In this document: piece after piece, positions 54,170 to 63,305 of the stretch
How the letters are laid out: every line of letters begins with the position of its first letter
Position numbering within the stretch: position 1 is the stretch's first letter
NCBI GenBank assembly: GCA_027484055.1
Contig: JAIXQH010000010.1
Coordinates: 124,001 to 188,000 of the forward strand
Reading direction: 5' to 3'
Origin: Verrucomicrobiaceae bacterium
GTDB taxonomy: Bacteria; Verrucomicrobiota; Verrucomicrobiia; Verrucomicrobiales; Akkermansiaceae
DNA length: 64,000 nt
Translations under genes and position numbers: made by a program
Notes under the pieces: model-generated
Seen by the model: the letters and a program-made list of their open reading frames with translations, nothing else
Database searches by the model: none
What the model was told of the DNA's origin: nothing

Positions 54170-55079
54170 GCAGCGGCGCTTCTGCACGAGCCCGCAGGGA
54201 TTCTTCCATCTCGACGCGAGGTTCTAAGCGGTCGAGGCAGTCCCTGAGCTTCTGGAGTGTATTCATTTTCATGTAGCGGCAGTCCGCGCAGGCGCAGCGA
54301 TCGGTGGGACCGGCGATGAGATTTTTATCCGGGCACTCTTTACGCAAGCGGTGGAGCATGCCGCTTTCGGTGACGACGATGATGTCTTTGACCGGGGCAT
54401 TTCTGCAGTAGCTGATCATTTTTTCCGTGGAGCATACCTCGTCAGCCAGTAAGCGCACCGCTTGTGTGCACTCAGGATGTGCGACGACCAGTGCCTCGGG
54501 ATATTCCGCTTTGATCCGGTTGATCGAGTCGCGGGTGAATTCCACGTGGACGTAGCAATTTCCCTTCCAGAGATCCATTTTACGGCCAGTTTGCTCGATG
54601 ACCCAGGCTCCGAGGTTCTCGTCTGGCACGAAGAGAATGGGCCGATCTTTTGGGGCTAGATTGACGATTTTCACGGCGTTTCCGGAGGTGCAGATGACGT
54701 CACAGAGGGCTTTGACGCCGCCGGAGCAATTGATGTAGGCGATGACGTAGTAGTTTTTTTCAGCATTTGCTTTTAGAAATGCTTCGAGCTGGGGAGCGGG
54801 GCAGGATTGTTCGAGCGAGCATCCGGCATCCGCGTCGGGGAGCACGACGATCTTGCTGGGATTCACAATTTTGGCGGTTTCTGCCATGAAATGGACTCCG
54901 CAGAAGACGATGACCTCGGCCTGAGTGGCCTTCGCATGATAGGCGAGTCCCAGCGAATCTCCCACATAATCGGCGACGTCTTGAATGTCACCGGTTTGGT
55001 AGTTGTGAGCGAGGATGACCGCATTTCTGGCTTTTTTGAGGGCGAGGATTTCCTCCTTGAGATCGAGGGCAGCAAGCAT
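54144..55079 (-). CDS. nadA: Quinolinate synthase A
   Basis: [4Fe-4S] enzyme that joins iminoaspartate and dihydroxyacetone phosphate into quinolinate, the second step of de novo NAD synthesis. The 311-residue protein shows the three-fold pseudo-symmetric fold and the cluster cysteines: FCGVHFMAE, the Cys of VAHPECTQAVR, and the C-terminal TDRCACADCRYMKMNTL. HNYQTGDIQDVADYVGDSLG near the N-terminus binds substrate. nadB is not in the window. The gene is followed convergently by the TrhO-RluA fusion and preceded by a bactofilin gene (23-base gap) on the same strand. Confidence 0.95.
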   Translation of the reverse strand: MLAALDLKEEILALKKARNAVILAHNYQTGDIQDVADYVGDSLGLAYHAKATQAEVIVFCGVHFMAETAKIVNPSKIVVLPDADAGCSLEQSCPAPQLEAFLKANAEKNYYVIAYINCSGGVKALCDVICTSGNAVKIVNLAPKDRPILFVPDENLGAWVIEQTGRKMDLWKGNCYVHVEFTRDSINRIKAEYPEALVVAHPECTQAVRLLADEVCSTEKMISYCRNAPVKDIIVVTESGMLHRLRKECPDKNLIAGPTDRCACADCRYMKMNTLQKLRDCLDRLEPRVEMEESLRARAEAPLLKMLEQSQ

Positions 55080-55102
55080 GGTGGTGAGCGGGTGAGCGTG
55101 AA

Positions 55103-55930
55103 CTAAGGTGGCGTGGCCATTTCGATGGTGCCAGTATGAGTGGCGCCGGCTTTGACGATTAATGAAGAGGTGCGGACTAGTCCTTGGAGATGAGCCCGCT
55201 TTTCGAGTGTGACAGGGCCTGTGCAGGTGATTTGGCCGCGGACGTGGCCGTCGATGAAGGCACTGGTGGCGGTGACCGGGTGGAGGAATTCGACGCGGGC
55301 ACCTTTCTCAATCCGCAGGTTTTTACAGTGCACCTTGCCGATGATTTTACCATGACTGCGGATGATCAGGTCGCCAGAGCACTCGACAGAACCGGCGATC
55401 TCACCGAGGACGATGAGATCGTGGCAGCGGAGTGTGACTCCGGAAACGACGCCCGATTTTTGAATGATGACGTTGCCACACGTTTGAATTCGGCGGTTCC
55501 AGACTTCGTTGATTTCGTAGTCGAGCAGGCTGATGTAGCCGCTGCATTTTGGGCACTGGCTTGATTGGGCTTCTCCGGCAGTGTTGTAGGAGTAGCTGCA
55601 ATTGAAGCAAGTGATCTTACGTGGTGGCCTGCTGGGATTGAAGAGGCGCATCAAAAATGATTGGGGCGGCTGCAAAGTCGGGCCACGCCGGAGGAGAGGT
55701 GCAGGTTTCGGGGCGAGTGGTAAGGGCTCCGGCTCTGGGTCCCCCTCTTTACGTGGAGTGGCCAAGCGGGTGATGGGGCGATTTCTAACCACGCCTTTAC
55801 CGTCGCGAACTTGGAAATTCGCCCGGCATGACCGGCAAAGGGTCGAGACGACCAGTGCAGGCTCAGACTGACTGTGGCCACATTCTGGGCACTCTACCTC
55901 GATGCGATGGCGGTTTGGCTCATCGGACAT
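55103..55930 (-). CDS. Bactofilin-domain protein with two zinc ribbons
   Basis: A 275-residue cytoplasmic protein. Two four-cysteine zinc ribbons come first: C14/C17/C32/C35 (ECPECGHS and CRSC) and C108/C111/C126/C129 (CFNCSYSY and CPKCS), separated by a Pro-rich linker. A bactofilin (polymer-forming cytoskeletal) beta-helix domain follows (about 140-275; GEIAGSVECSGDLIIRSHGK, HVRGQITCTGPVTLEKRAHL). Bactofilins assemble into filaments that position cell-wall enzymes; zinc ribbons on one are unusual. It lies 41 bases from the next bactofilin gene on the same strand. Confidence 0.82.
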   Translation of the reverse strand: MSDEPNRHRIEVECPECGHSQSEPALVVSTLCRSCRANFQVRDGKGVVRNRPITRLATPRKEGDPEPEPLPLAPKPAPLLRRGPTLQPPQSFLMRLFNPSRPPRKITCFNCSYSYNTAGEAQSSQCPKCSGYISLLDYEINEVWNRRIQTCGNVIIQKSGVVSGVTLRCHDLIVLGEIAGSVECSGDLIIRSHGKIIGKVHCKNLRIEKGARVEFLHPVTATSAFIDGHVRGQITCTGPVTLEKRAHLQGLVRTSSLIVKAGATHTGTIEMATPP

Positions 55931-55971
55931 GACGGCGTGTGTGGGTGAGTGGAGGATAAATCCTCAACGAG

Positions 55972-56523
55972 TTAGGAATCAGTGCCAGCAAGGTCGCCTT
56001 GAATGGGAACTTCTGGTGCGGAGCTCTTAGGAGCAGCGGCAGGGAGGTTCGCTGGGTTACCGACGGTGGATTTACCGATGAAGATGGCTCCTGCTTCGAT
56101 GGAGAGTGTCTTCGCTTTGATGTCACCGATGACTTCAGCGCTCGACTTGAGCTCGACGCGGTCGCTGGCAGTGAGGTTGCCATGGACTTTTCCGTAAACG
56201 ACGACAGTTGCGGTTTTGATCTCTGCCTTAATGCGAGCATTTTCACCCACGGTGAGGCTGCCGTCTGAGTGGATTTCGCCGTCGATTTTACCGTCCACGA
56301 CGAGGTCGTTACTGAATTTCACGATGCCTTTGATTTCCACGTCGGTGGAAAGCACGTTGCGAGTGGACGCCGCAACCGGGCGAGCTGTGGCGGCGGACGG
56401 CTGTGGAGAGCCGTAAGAAGGAGCCGTAGGGGATGGAGCGGAATCCAAATGACGGGATTCCTGAATGGGTGGAGCTGACCGTTGAGGCTCACTAGTTTCT
56501 TGGCCGATGACTTTTTTGAACAC
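55972..56523 (-). CDS. Bactofilin
   Basis: A 183-residue bactofilin. A disordered N-terminus rich in Pro, Ser and Ala (about 1-60) precedes the beta-helix domain (about 62-150; VEIKGIVKFSNDLVVDGKID, GEIHSDGSLTVGENARIKAE, LKSSAEVIGDIKAKTLSIEA), and a short Pro/Ala tail. It probably forms non-polar filaments with or beside its zinc-ribbon paralogue. It is the upstream gene of the pair, and nadA follows both. Confidence 0.88.
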   Translation of the reverse strand: MFKKVIGQETSEPQRSAPPIQESRHLDSAPSPTAPSYGSPQPSAATARPVAASTRNVLSTDVEIKGIVKFSNDLVVDGKIDGEIHSDGSLTVGENARIKAEIKTATVVVYGKVHGNLTASDRVELKSSAEVIGDIKAKTLSIEAGAIFIGKSTVGNPANLPAAAPKSSAPEVPIQGDLAGTDS

Positions 56524-56572
56524 GAGATAGGAGGGTGGTTGAGGTTATTGAGATGTCAAATTCATTCAAGGC

Positions 56573-57325
56573 TCAGGGTTGAGGAGCCGCTGGGGAATCT
56601 AGAGTGGGAGCGCTTTGCGGCGCTAGGGAAGGCGGTGGGGTGGGGGAACTTGGTGGCTCTGGGGGTGCTGGTGGGGCTTCAATCTCGGTAGGAGACTGAG
56701 TCGTCAGAGTCGTGAGGCGGGCGGTGGCTAGAGACGTGAAATTACTATCGGTGAATTTTTGGACCTTCGTATAGTATGTCTTGGCCTTTTCGAGATCACC
56801 GGCGGTTTTGGCGATGTCGCCGAGTGAGATCAGGGCAAATGGGGCGATGTAGTCGGCGGCCGAGTCACTGGCTAGCTCTTCAAAGCACTGACTTGCGTCG
56901 CCCGTTTTTCCTTGAGTGAGGAGTTTCGCGCCGAGGCTGGCCTTGGCGGTGAAGCGTGCGGGGTGGCTGGGAAATGCGGTGAGGAATTTCTGCAGGGTCG
57001 CGATGGAGTCATCTTGTTTTCCGGCGGTCCACTGGGAATTGGCAAGTAGCACCATGGCGCTGCCAGCGGCGGTGGATTGTGGGCTGGAGTCAATCACGGC
57101 CTGAAATCCAGCGAGATCTTCAGCTTTGCTCAACGCGGCACCGGTGCTCTGCGTCTGACTCGTCTGGATGCCTCGGTAAATCACTGCGACTGCGGCGAGG
57201 ATGATGAGGAGGATCGCCAGGACGAGGATGCCCTTTTGGTTGCGGTCTAGAAACTGCTCAAAGGCATTGGGCGCTTGTGATATTTCAGCGAGCGGGATGG
57301 AAGATTCTTTGAGGTCAGCGGACAT
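56573..57325 (-). CDS. TPR-type membrane protein (YfgM/ancillary-Sec-like)
   Basis: A 250-residue single-pass protein: a cytoplasmic N-terminus (MSADLKESSIPLAEI), one transmembrane helix (about 33-51) and a periplasmic helical-repeat domain of TPR character (GSAMVLLANSQWTAGKQDDS, SLGAKLLTQGKTGDASQCFE, ISLGDIAKTAGDLEKAKTYY). The layout matches YfgM, which associates with SecYEG and chaperones, but sequence identity cannot be judged here. The C-terminus is strongly Pro-rich. It is 49 bases upstream of the bactofilin pair on the same strand. Confidence 0.7.
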   Translation of the reverse strand: MSADLKESSIPLAEISQAPNAFEQFLDRNQKGILVLAILLIILAAVAVIYRGIQTSQTQSTGAALSKAEDLAGFQAVIDSSPQSTAAGSAMVLLANSQWTAGKQDDSIATLQKFLTAFPSHPARFTAKASLGAKLLTQGKTGDASQCFEELASDSAADYIAPFALISLGDIAKTAGDLEKAKTYYTKVQKFTDSNFTSLATARLTTLTTQSPTEIEAPPAPPEPPSSPTPPPSLAPQSAPTLDSPAAPQP

Positions 57326-57489
57326 GATGGAGGTTTCGCAAAGCTGCGGAGACGGATCAAAGCGGCAGTGGCGTCGAAATCAATGCGGAAGTCTGGAAGT
57401 TTTCGTTTTTCGGTAGATTCCCCAGATCAAGAAGGGCGGCGTGGGTTTTTCTTGGTGAGGTCGGGGTGAGCTGCTTAGGGTGTCTGCGC

Positions 57490-58617
57490 ATGTCGAAACG
57501 GGTTTACGTGGTAGCGGGTGAGCTGAGTGGAGATGCTCACGGGGCGGGATTGTTACGCAGTTTGAAAGAGCAGGTGGTAGCGCTGGAAATCCGAGGAGTG
57601 GGCGGACCGGAAATGAGCGAGGTGGCGGACGGGATGGTGAAAGACTGGGTCGAAGATGCCGCGGTGATGGGGGTCTGGGAGGTTTTGAGGCGGTATGATT
57701 GGTTCAAGGAGCGTTTTTCCGAGCTGCTGGATGAGTTGCTTGAGTTTAGGCCAGACGTCTTGCTGTTGATCGATTACCCGGGGTTTAACCTACGTTTTGC
57801 CGAGGCGGTGCGGCGCGAGTTGCCAGAGGTGAAGATCATTTATTACATCAGTCCACAGGTCTGGGCGTGGAATAAGGGGCGGATTCCGAAAATGGTGAGG
57901 CTGCTGGACGAAATGCTGTGTTTGTTTCCGTTTGAAAAACCCATTTTCCAAGAGGCTGGACTGAAAACGACCTTCGTAGGGCATCCCTTGGTGGATGAAC
58001 TGGAGGAGAAGCGGATCGCCGGAGCTGAGCGGGCGGGGGACTTGGTTGGGCTATTTCCGGGAAGCCGAGAGCGGGAAATAGCCCGACTTTTTCCATTGAT
58101 GATCGAAACCGCGAAGGGCTTGCACGCCTGGCGAAATGATCTGAAATTCGCGGTGCCAGCGGCGTCTGCGAAGCTGGCTTTGCAAATCGAAGCCCTACTG
58201 CAAGCGGCAGGAGCGATGGACTTGGTGAAGGTGACAACGGGGGGCAGCCAAGCTCTGATGCAGCAGGCTTGTTGCGCGGTGATCGCCAGCGGAACGGCGA
58301 CGTTGGAGGCGGCTTACTACCGGTTGCCGTATTGTCTGGTGTATCGGACGGCACCGCTGACTTACTTTTTGGCGAAAATTTTGGTAAAAATCCGCTACAT
58401 CGGATTGGTGAATATATTGGCAGGTGAAGGGGTCGTCGAAGAATTGATCCAAGACCGTGCGGTGGCCCCAGCGGTGGTGAAAAGCCTGAAGCGGTTCTTA
58501 GAAAATCCGGAAGAGCGCCGGAATTTGGAGCTGCGTCTGGCCGACACGGCTGACCGCCTCGGTGGAATAGGTGCCCACCAACGAGCGGCGACGGCGGTGG
58601 CGGGCTGGCTTGCTTGA
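57490..58617 (+). CDS. lpxB: Lipid-A-disaccharide synthase
   Basis: Glycosyltransferase that joins UDP-2,3-diacylglucosamine and lipid X to the lipid A disaccharide, showing that the organism makes lipopolysaccharide. The 375-residue protein begins VYVVAGELSGDAHGAGLL, with the LpxB hallmark GELSGD, and has IYYISPQVWAWNKGRIPKM, FPGSREREI and CVIASGTATLE-type segments. A GTG eight codons upstream (57466) is in frame; the ATG at 57490 gives the standard start. It is monocistronic in this window, with a 163-base gap upstream. Confidence 0.94.
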   Translation: MSKRVYVVAGELSGDAHGAGLLRSLKEQVVALEIRGVGGPEMSEVADGMVKDWVEDAAVMGVWEVLRRYDWFKERFSELLDELLEFRPDVLLLIDYPGFNLRFAEAVRRELPEVKIIYYISPQVWAWNKGRIPKMVRLLDEMLCLFPFEKPIFQEAGLKTTFVGHPLVDELEEKRIAGAERAGDLVGLFPGSREREIARLFPLMIETAKGLHAWRNDLKFAVPAASAKLALQIEALLQAAGAMDLVKVTTGGSQALMQQACCAVIASGTATLEAAYYRLPYCLVYRTAPLTYFLAKILVKIRYIGLVNILAGEGVVEELIQDRAVAPAVVKSLKRFLENPEERRNLELRLADTADRLGGIGAHQRAATAVAGWLA

Positions 58618-58690
58618 TTTTTTGATGTCTTACAGAAACAATTGCCTTGGGGGTTGCGTTTCGCGGGTGAGTGGCTATTGAAGCGCCGCG

Positions 58691-58870
58691 ATGAAATCAT
58701 TCTCCATCATGCTTGCGGGTCTTTCCCTATTTGCCGTTTCCTGTGAACGCCACGACTTTGAAGGTCCAGATGGCACCAAGCAACTTCACGAACACCACGG
58801 TGCCGCCCACCAGGAGCATGCCGAAGCTGCGACTGAACATGAGGCGCATCCAGCAAAGGCGGAGCATTAA
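58691..58870 (+). CDS. Tiny His-rich lipoprotein
   Basis: A 59-residue protein short enough to be missed by ORF filters. A signal sequence (MKSFSIMLAGLSLFAVSC) ends in a lipobox with Cys18, and the mature part is rich in His and Glu/Ala (QLHEHHGAAHQEHAEAATEH). It is therefore probably a periplasmic, metal-binding-like lipoprotein, although metal binding is inferred only from composition. It starts 73 bases after lpxB. Its TAA overlaps the convergent RibD-type gene by 4 bases. Confidence 0.6.
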   Translation: MKSFSIMLAGLSLFAVSCERHDFEGPDGTKQLHEHHGAAHQEHAEAATEHEAHPAKAEH

Positions 58871-59502
58871 CGGCTACGCTGGTAAGTTAGAAAACACTCG
58901 CCTGATTCAGGAATTGGCCGGAGTTCACGGAGTTTAAATTCAAGGGAGCTTGGCAGATATTCGGCAGGGATCCCGGTTGGAGTTGCCGACTTTAAGCCAC
59001 CGAAGAGTGTGTGCCCGGCCAAGGTGGCGTGGAACTCGTCGATGACATCTAGCGCTGCAAGAGCTTTGATCAACTGGCCTCCGCCCTCACAGTGGAGTCT
59101 CGCCACGTGGTATTGGGTGGCCAATTTTTCTAAAAATCCCAAAAGTGACATATGATGCACCGTATACCCCGCAGCCGAAGAGCTGGCTGTTGTGGCCGCG
59201 CCGGTGACGAGTAGGTGGATGTGGCCTCCGGGGCGCTGAAAGACGGGATGCTGGAAATCAAAGTTCCCGCTATGAGATACGACACAGCGCAGCGGTTGCG
59301 GTGAGCGATTTGGAACCACCATCGTCATGCGGTCCGCTTCGAGCGTGCCCCTTCCGATAAGGATGGCGTCGGCGGTTTTTCGTAAATCCAAGAGACGTTG
59401 ATAATCCGCAGAAGAAGTCCAGCCAGACGGCCGTGGCGGTGATGATGAAATTTTACCATCCGCTGAGATGGCTAAGTTCGTGGAAATCACAGGGCGGCGC
59501 AT
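58867..59502 (-). CDS. RibD C-terminal-domain reductase (dihydrofolate-reductase-like)
   Basis: A 211-residue NADPH-binding reductase of the RibD_C family. The N-terminal PVISTNLAISADGKISS is the family hallmark; ILIGRGTLEADRM and LHCEGGGQLIKALAALDVID follow. In riboflavin synthesis this domain reduces the pyrimidine intermediate, normally fused to a deaminase; here it is a single domain and may act in riboflavin or another pteridine/pyrimidine reaction. It is divergent from the transporter gene and convergent with the His-rich lipoprotein. Confidence 0.82.
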   Translation of the reverse strand: MRRPVISTNLAISADGKISSSPPRPSGWTSSADYQRLLDLRKTADAILIGRGTLEADRMTMVVPNRSPQPLRCVVSHSGNFDFQHPVFQRPGGHIHLLVTGAATTASSSAAGYTVHHMSLLGFLEKLATQYHVARLHCEGGGQLIKALAALDVIDEFHATLAGHTLFGGLKSATPTGIPAEYLPSSLEFKLRELRPIPESGECFLTYQRSR

Positions 59503-59641
59503 GCCTAAAGGTGATACTCGGTGGCGATGATCACAAGAGCGGCGACAAGCCTGGAAGCCTGTTTTTTGCGAAGCCTACCCTTGTCAAAGCGCAATTGGCA
59601 CTTCATAGGGGCGTGCCTGTCATCAGGATTTTTCAGAAATT

Positions 59642-61480
59642 ATGTCAATCGAGATTGGTTTAACGTTGTTGGTGATCGTGCTCACACTCACGGCATTCAT
59701 CCGTGAGTGGGCAGCGCCGGATGTTATCGCGCTCAGTGTTTTGTGCCTCGTCGTGGCGTTAGGCTTGGTGAGTTTTAATCAGATGCTGGAGGTCTTTAAA
59801 AACGAGGCCCCGCTGACGATCGCGGCCCTATTCGTCATCGGTGGCTGCTTGGAGAAGTCCGGAGCGGTGGATAATATCGGTAGAATGTTGCGAGACCGAC
59901 TCTCTGGGAATACCCGTACGGCAATTTTCGCGTTTTCCGTCATCACAGCCACTTTCAGCGCATGGATGAACAACACCGCTGTGGTTGCCATCATGCTACC
60001 CGCGACACTTGGCTTCGCTCGTTCCAAAAACATCGCCGCTTCACGGCTGCTCATGCCGCTATCCTATGCTTCCATTCTAGGTGGAGTCTGCACCCTGATC
60101 GGGACTTCCACCAACATCGTCGTCAATGGCTCATTGGTCAAAAATCACGTCGCCCCCATGACGATGTTCGAACTCGCTCCAGTTGGCGTGCCCTTGGCCA
60201 TCGCGGGTATCATCTATTTAACGATTTTCGGCCCCCGCCTGATTCCAGCGCGTTCTTCGATCACGGGTGCCTTGGAAATTGAGAACCGCACCTCGCCGCT
60301 CTATCATCTCCTCGTGACCGAAGCATCGCCCATGGTCGGAAAATTACTCGCGGAGACTCCGATGGGTGACAAGGCGTTGGGCCTCCATGTCATGGAAGTC
60401 CGCCGCCGTGGAGCTAGGGTCTTGATTCCCTTATCTCGGCTGGTGGTCGAAAAAAATGATCGTTTTCTCGTGGCGCTCCATCGCCGCCGCGGACCTGCGG
60501 CAAATCCGGAAACCTTGTTTGAATCCATTGGCACCCAAGTGCTGTCCACGGTCGATGGCATCGTCTCGGAGTTGGTCGTGCGAGATGAATCGTCGCTACT
60601 CGGTAAGACTCTAGCAAAAGCGGATTTCCGGCAAACCTATAATTGCGTCGTGCTGGCCTTACACCGAAATGGGGTGAACAGCACTCACCGCATCTCAGAA
60701 CTCGCGCTGGAAGTCGGGGATACCTTGTTAGTGGTAACGGCTGCCAATAATTTAGAAGCCCTTGAGGCGACTAGAGACTTCATTCTGACAGATTCGCCGG
60801 ATGATTTAGCCGAGCAAGAACATCCGAAGCGGGTGTCGAAAAAAGTCATCCTTTCATGGTCGGTCTTATTCCTTGTAGTCGCCACGGCTATGCTAACGGA
60901 TCTTCTAAATCCGGTTTTCCCTAGTGTTCCGAAGATCCCGATCTTTTACGCAGCGCTGGTCGGCAGCTTGGCGCTGCTATGGTGTCAAGTGATCACCCCG
61001 CGCGAGGCGTATGCGAGCATCGACTGGCAAGTGCTTATCATGCTCTATGGGTTGCTAGGTTTAGGAATGGCCATGGAGGCGACCGGAACCGCCAAGTGGC
61101 TTGCGGAAGGATTGGTTCACATCGCCGAGCAGGTAGTCTCTCCTGAGCACCTGCCGTTGTTATTGTTGTGGATGATGTTTTTCCTGACCGTGTGCTTGAC
61201 CGAAGTGCTCTCGAACAATGCGACGGCTCTCATCCTCGTGCCGATCGTGCTCACACTAGCCGCTGAAATAGGAGTGAGTCCACGGCCATTCATTATCGCA
61301 GTGACCGTGGCCGCTTCGACCGCATTTGCACTGCCGATGGGATACCAGACGCATATGATGGTCTATGGCCCGGGGGGCTATAAATTCACCGATTTCCTGA
61401 AAGTCGGCATCCCACTGAACTTCATTTGCTGGGTACTATCCTGCCTCCTGATCCCGTTGATCTGGCCTTTTGAGAGGTAG
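59642..61480 (+). CDS. SLC13/DASS-type transporter with RCK_C domains
   Basis: A 612-residue membrane transporter of the SLC13/ArsB-like permease group. About ten to twelve transmembrane helices surround two central TrkA-C (RCK_C) regulatory domains (about 225-390; MEVRRRGARVLIPL, LVVRDESSLLGKTLAKADFR, NCVVLALHRNG). Conserved helix segments include MNNTAVVAIMLP and SNNATALILVPIVLT, the paired NN/SNN signatures of this superfamily. Members move sulfate, dicarboxylates or other anions with Na+; the substrate is not evident. Divergent from the RibD-type gene with a 139-base gap. Confidence 0.85.
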   Translation: MSIEIGLTLLVIVLTLTAFIREWAAPDVIALSVLCLVVALGLVSFNQMLEVFKNEAPLTIAALFVIGGCLEKSGAVDNIGRMLRDRLSGNTRTAIFAFSVITATFSAWMNNTAVVAIMLPATLGFARSKNIAASRLLMPLSYASILGGVCTLIGTSTNIVVNGSLVKNHVAPMTMFELAPVGVPLAIAGIIYLTIFGPRLIPARSSITGALEIENRTSPLYHLLVTEASPMVGKLLAETPMGDKALGLHVMEVRRRGARVLIPLSRLVVEKNDRFLVALHRRRGPAANPETLFESIGTQVLSTVDGIVSELVVRDESSLLGKTLAKADFRQTYNCVVLALHRNGVNSTHRISELALEVGDTLLVVTAANNLEALEATRDFILTDSPDDLAEQEHPKRVSKKVILSWSVLFLVVATAMLTDLLNPVFPSVPKIPIFYAALVGSLALLWCQVITPREAYASIDWQVLIMLYGLLGLGMAMEATGTAKWLAEGLVHIAEQVVSPEHLPLLLLWMMFFLTVCLTEVLSNNATALILVPIVLTLAAEIGVSPRPFIIAVTVAASTAFALPMGYQTHMMVYGPGGYKFTDFLKVGIPLNFICWVLSCLLIPLIWPFER

Positions 61481-61580
61481 ACCAGAACTTTGACCTTCAA
61501 GGGGCTTGATTTTATGATTGCTCCTAGTGATGCTTGGCGAGATCCATAAGGTCTCCCCCTTCTGATTAATGAATCTGATT

Positions 61581-63305
61581 ATGGCTAACGAGCATCCATT
61601 CCATTTCCTATTTGAATCTCTTGGGCGTTTGCCAAGTGCTCACGCGGAATCCGTCAACCGCCTAGCATCTCAGGAATTACTGGATACCCTGTCCGTCCCG
61701 GTCGAGAAAATGGGTCGCTGCATTCTCTTGAAAGCACCTCGTGCGGGCCATGGGAAAACGCATCTCCTCTCCCGGATCCAGCATCAACTCGGAAGCACTC
61801 ACGAATTTATCCAACTCCAAGCGACCTTCGGCACGCAGGTCGATGCGGCGTCTGTCATCGACGACACCTTGCGCCGCTTACTCCGCCACCTACCCGCCGC
61901 CGGGGGGCTCTGCTTTCTGGATATAGTGGCACGGCGCTTACTCGCCACCGCGCTTCAGCCGCTGGTGGCTTCCGGTGAAGTGCCCTGCCAAGACCGGGAA
62001 GGTGCCATCACGGCCTTACGTATGCGGCCGGTTGAGACGTTCGACTTCCACCATCCTAATGCCATCACAGCGCATTGGACTCGGGAAAACTTTGAGGTTT
62101 TGGGGCAGCGCTTCAGCATCGAGCTCGCCCAGCGAATGAATCTCCCGTTCAATGGCGTGACATTCTGGGTTCATGAACTTTTCTGTTTCGCCTCAGCGGC
62201 ACTGGACAGTCCCACTCGGATTCAAGTGCTGGCAGAATCGGTACGGACTGCCAAGGGCCCGAAAATCGAGAAGCTGCAAGCCCTGCTCGGCTTGATTAGC
62301 TCACTGATGAGAGTCGTCCTCGTGGCAGACGATCTCGAAGGGTTTTCCTCGGATGAGTCAGCGGCTCTGAAGCTTGCGGCATTTCTTGGAACACTACGTG
62401 AGTCAGTGGAACGCATGGATGTGATTCTCTCCGTGAACCAAGATATTTGGTCCAGCGCCTTCTTACCCCGACTCAGCGGTGGTCTCGTTGATCGCTTGTC
62501 TGAGGTGATCGTAGAACTCGAACCGCTGACTGAGACAGAAATGTCGGATCTTCTCGACTCACGCGTCCCTGGCCTAGGTCACCGAGTTCTACAACACATC
62601 GACATCTCCGCATCCGGGACACACGCTCGCGGAGTCATTCGCGCAGCAGGGCTGGCCTGGCTCAAGGCCACCGCCATGGACAGTATGCAGGCAGGCATCG
62701 AAGTGCCACCAGCTCCCGCACTTGAAGCCTTTGCTCCAAGCGCTTGGTCTGACGCCGCTCCCGTCGAGGCGAAGGATCTGCCTCCAGTCGAGCCGCAAGC
62801 AGTTGCAGCAGCAACATTCAGTCCGGTCGAGTCTTGGCCTGCCCCCGTCTTCGTCCCCGCACCTGAGGAAACCCTAGAGCCAATTCTAGCTCCTAGCCCG
62901 GTCTCTACCTGGGACGCTTTCCAGCAAATCACCCCGGCAACCCCCCACACTCCGGCTGAACCCGGACCGGTGATCGGCGAGCCAGTCTCCACGAATCCGC
63001 CGTTTGAAAACTCCTATGCGGCTCCTGTCGCTTGGAATATCGCTCCGGCTGAAGTTCCAGCCGCTTGGCAGCAAACTACCCCTGTGCCTGCTCCGGCCCA
63101 GCCGGCGAGTCCGTTTGATTCTGCGACTCCCAGTGTTGCCATCTTGGCGGAGGAAAGTCCCTTTGTCGGAATCAATCACACGACTCCTACGGCGGAGTCC
63201 CTTCCGACTCCAGCGACCGCTGCGGTGGGCGCTGTGAGCGATACGGATCGTGTCGATGACCTGCTGCGCCAATTCCGCGAGCGATACGGTCGCGGAGGCT
63301 TGTGA
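61581..63305 (+). CDS. P-loop ATPase-like protein with a Pro/Ala-rich tail
   Basis: A 574-residue protein of unknown family. The N-terminal half (about 1-340) is an ATPase domain: a Walker A-like loop ending GHGKTH (K59), whose first Gly is replaced in APRAGHGKT, and a Walker B-like VVLVADDLE. A sensor-like NQDIW and DRLSEVIVELEPL follow. The C-terminal third is low-complexity, rich in Pro, Ala, Ser and Val, ending in a short conserved helix DDLLRQFRERYG. No signal or membrane segment is present. Alternative ATG at 61569. It ends at the CRP/FNR-type palindrome upstream of nuoD; its TGA is within that site. Confidence 0.55.
   Translation: MANEHPFHFLFESLGRLPSAHAESVNRLASQELLDTLSVPVEKMGRCILLKAPRAGHGKTHLLSRIQHQLGSTHEFIQLQATFGTQVDAASVIDDTLRRLLRHLPAAGGLCFLDIVARRLLATALQPLVASGEVPCQDREGAITALRMRPVETFDFHHPNAITAHWTRENFEVLGQRFSIELAQRMNLPFNGVTFWVHELFCFASAALDSPTRIQVLAESVRTAKGPKIEKLQALLGLISSLMRVVLVADDLEGFSSDESAALKLAAFLGTLRESVERMDVILSVNQDIWSSAFLPRLSGGLVDRLSEVIVELEPLTETEMSDLLDSRVPGLGHRVLQHIDISASGTHARGVIRAAGLAWLKATAMDSMQAGIEVPPAPALEAFAPSAWSDAAPVEAKDLPPVEPQAVAAATFSPVESWPAPVFVPAPEETLEPILAPSPVSTWDAFQQITPATPHTPAEPGPVIGEPVSTNPPFENSYAAPVAWNIAPAEVPAAWQQTTPVPAPAQPASPFDSATPSVAILAEESPFVGINHTTPTAESLPTPATAAVGAVSDTDRVDDLLRQFRERYGRGGL

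Noticed and set aside
62700-63200. Internal repeat in the Pro/Ala-rich tail of the P-loop protein
   Set aside because: The bias is compositional; no repeat unit of fixed length could be seen.
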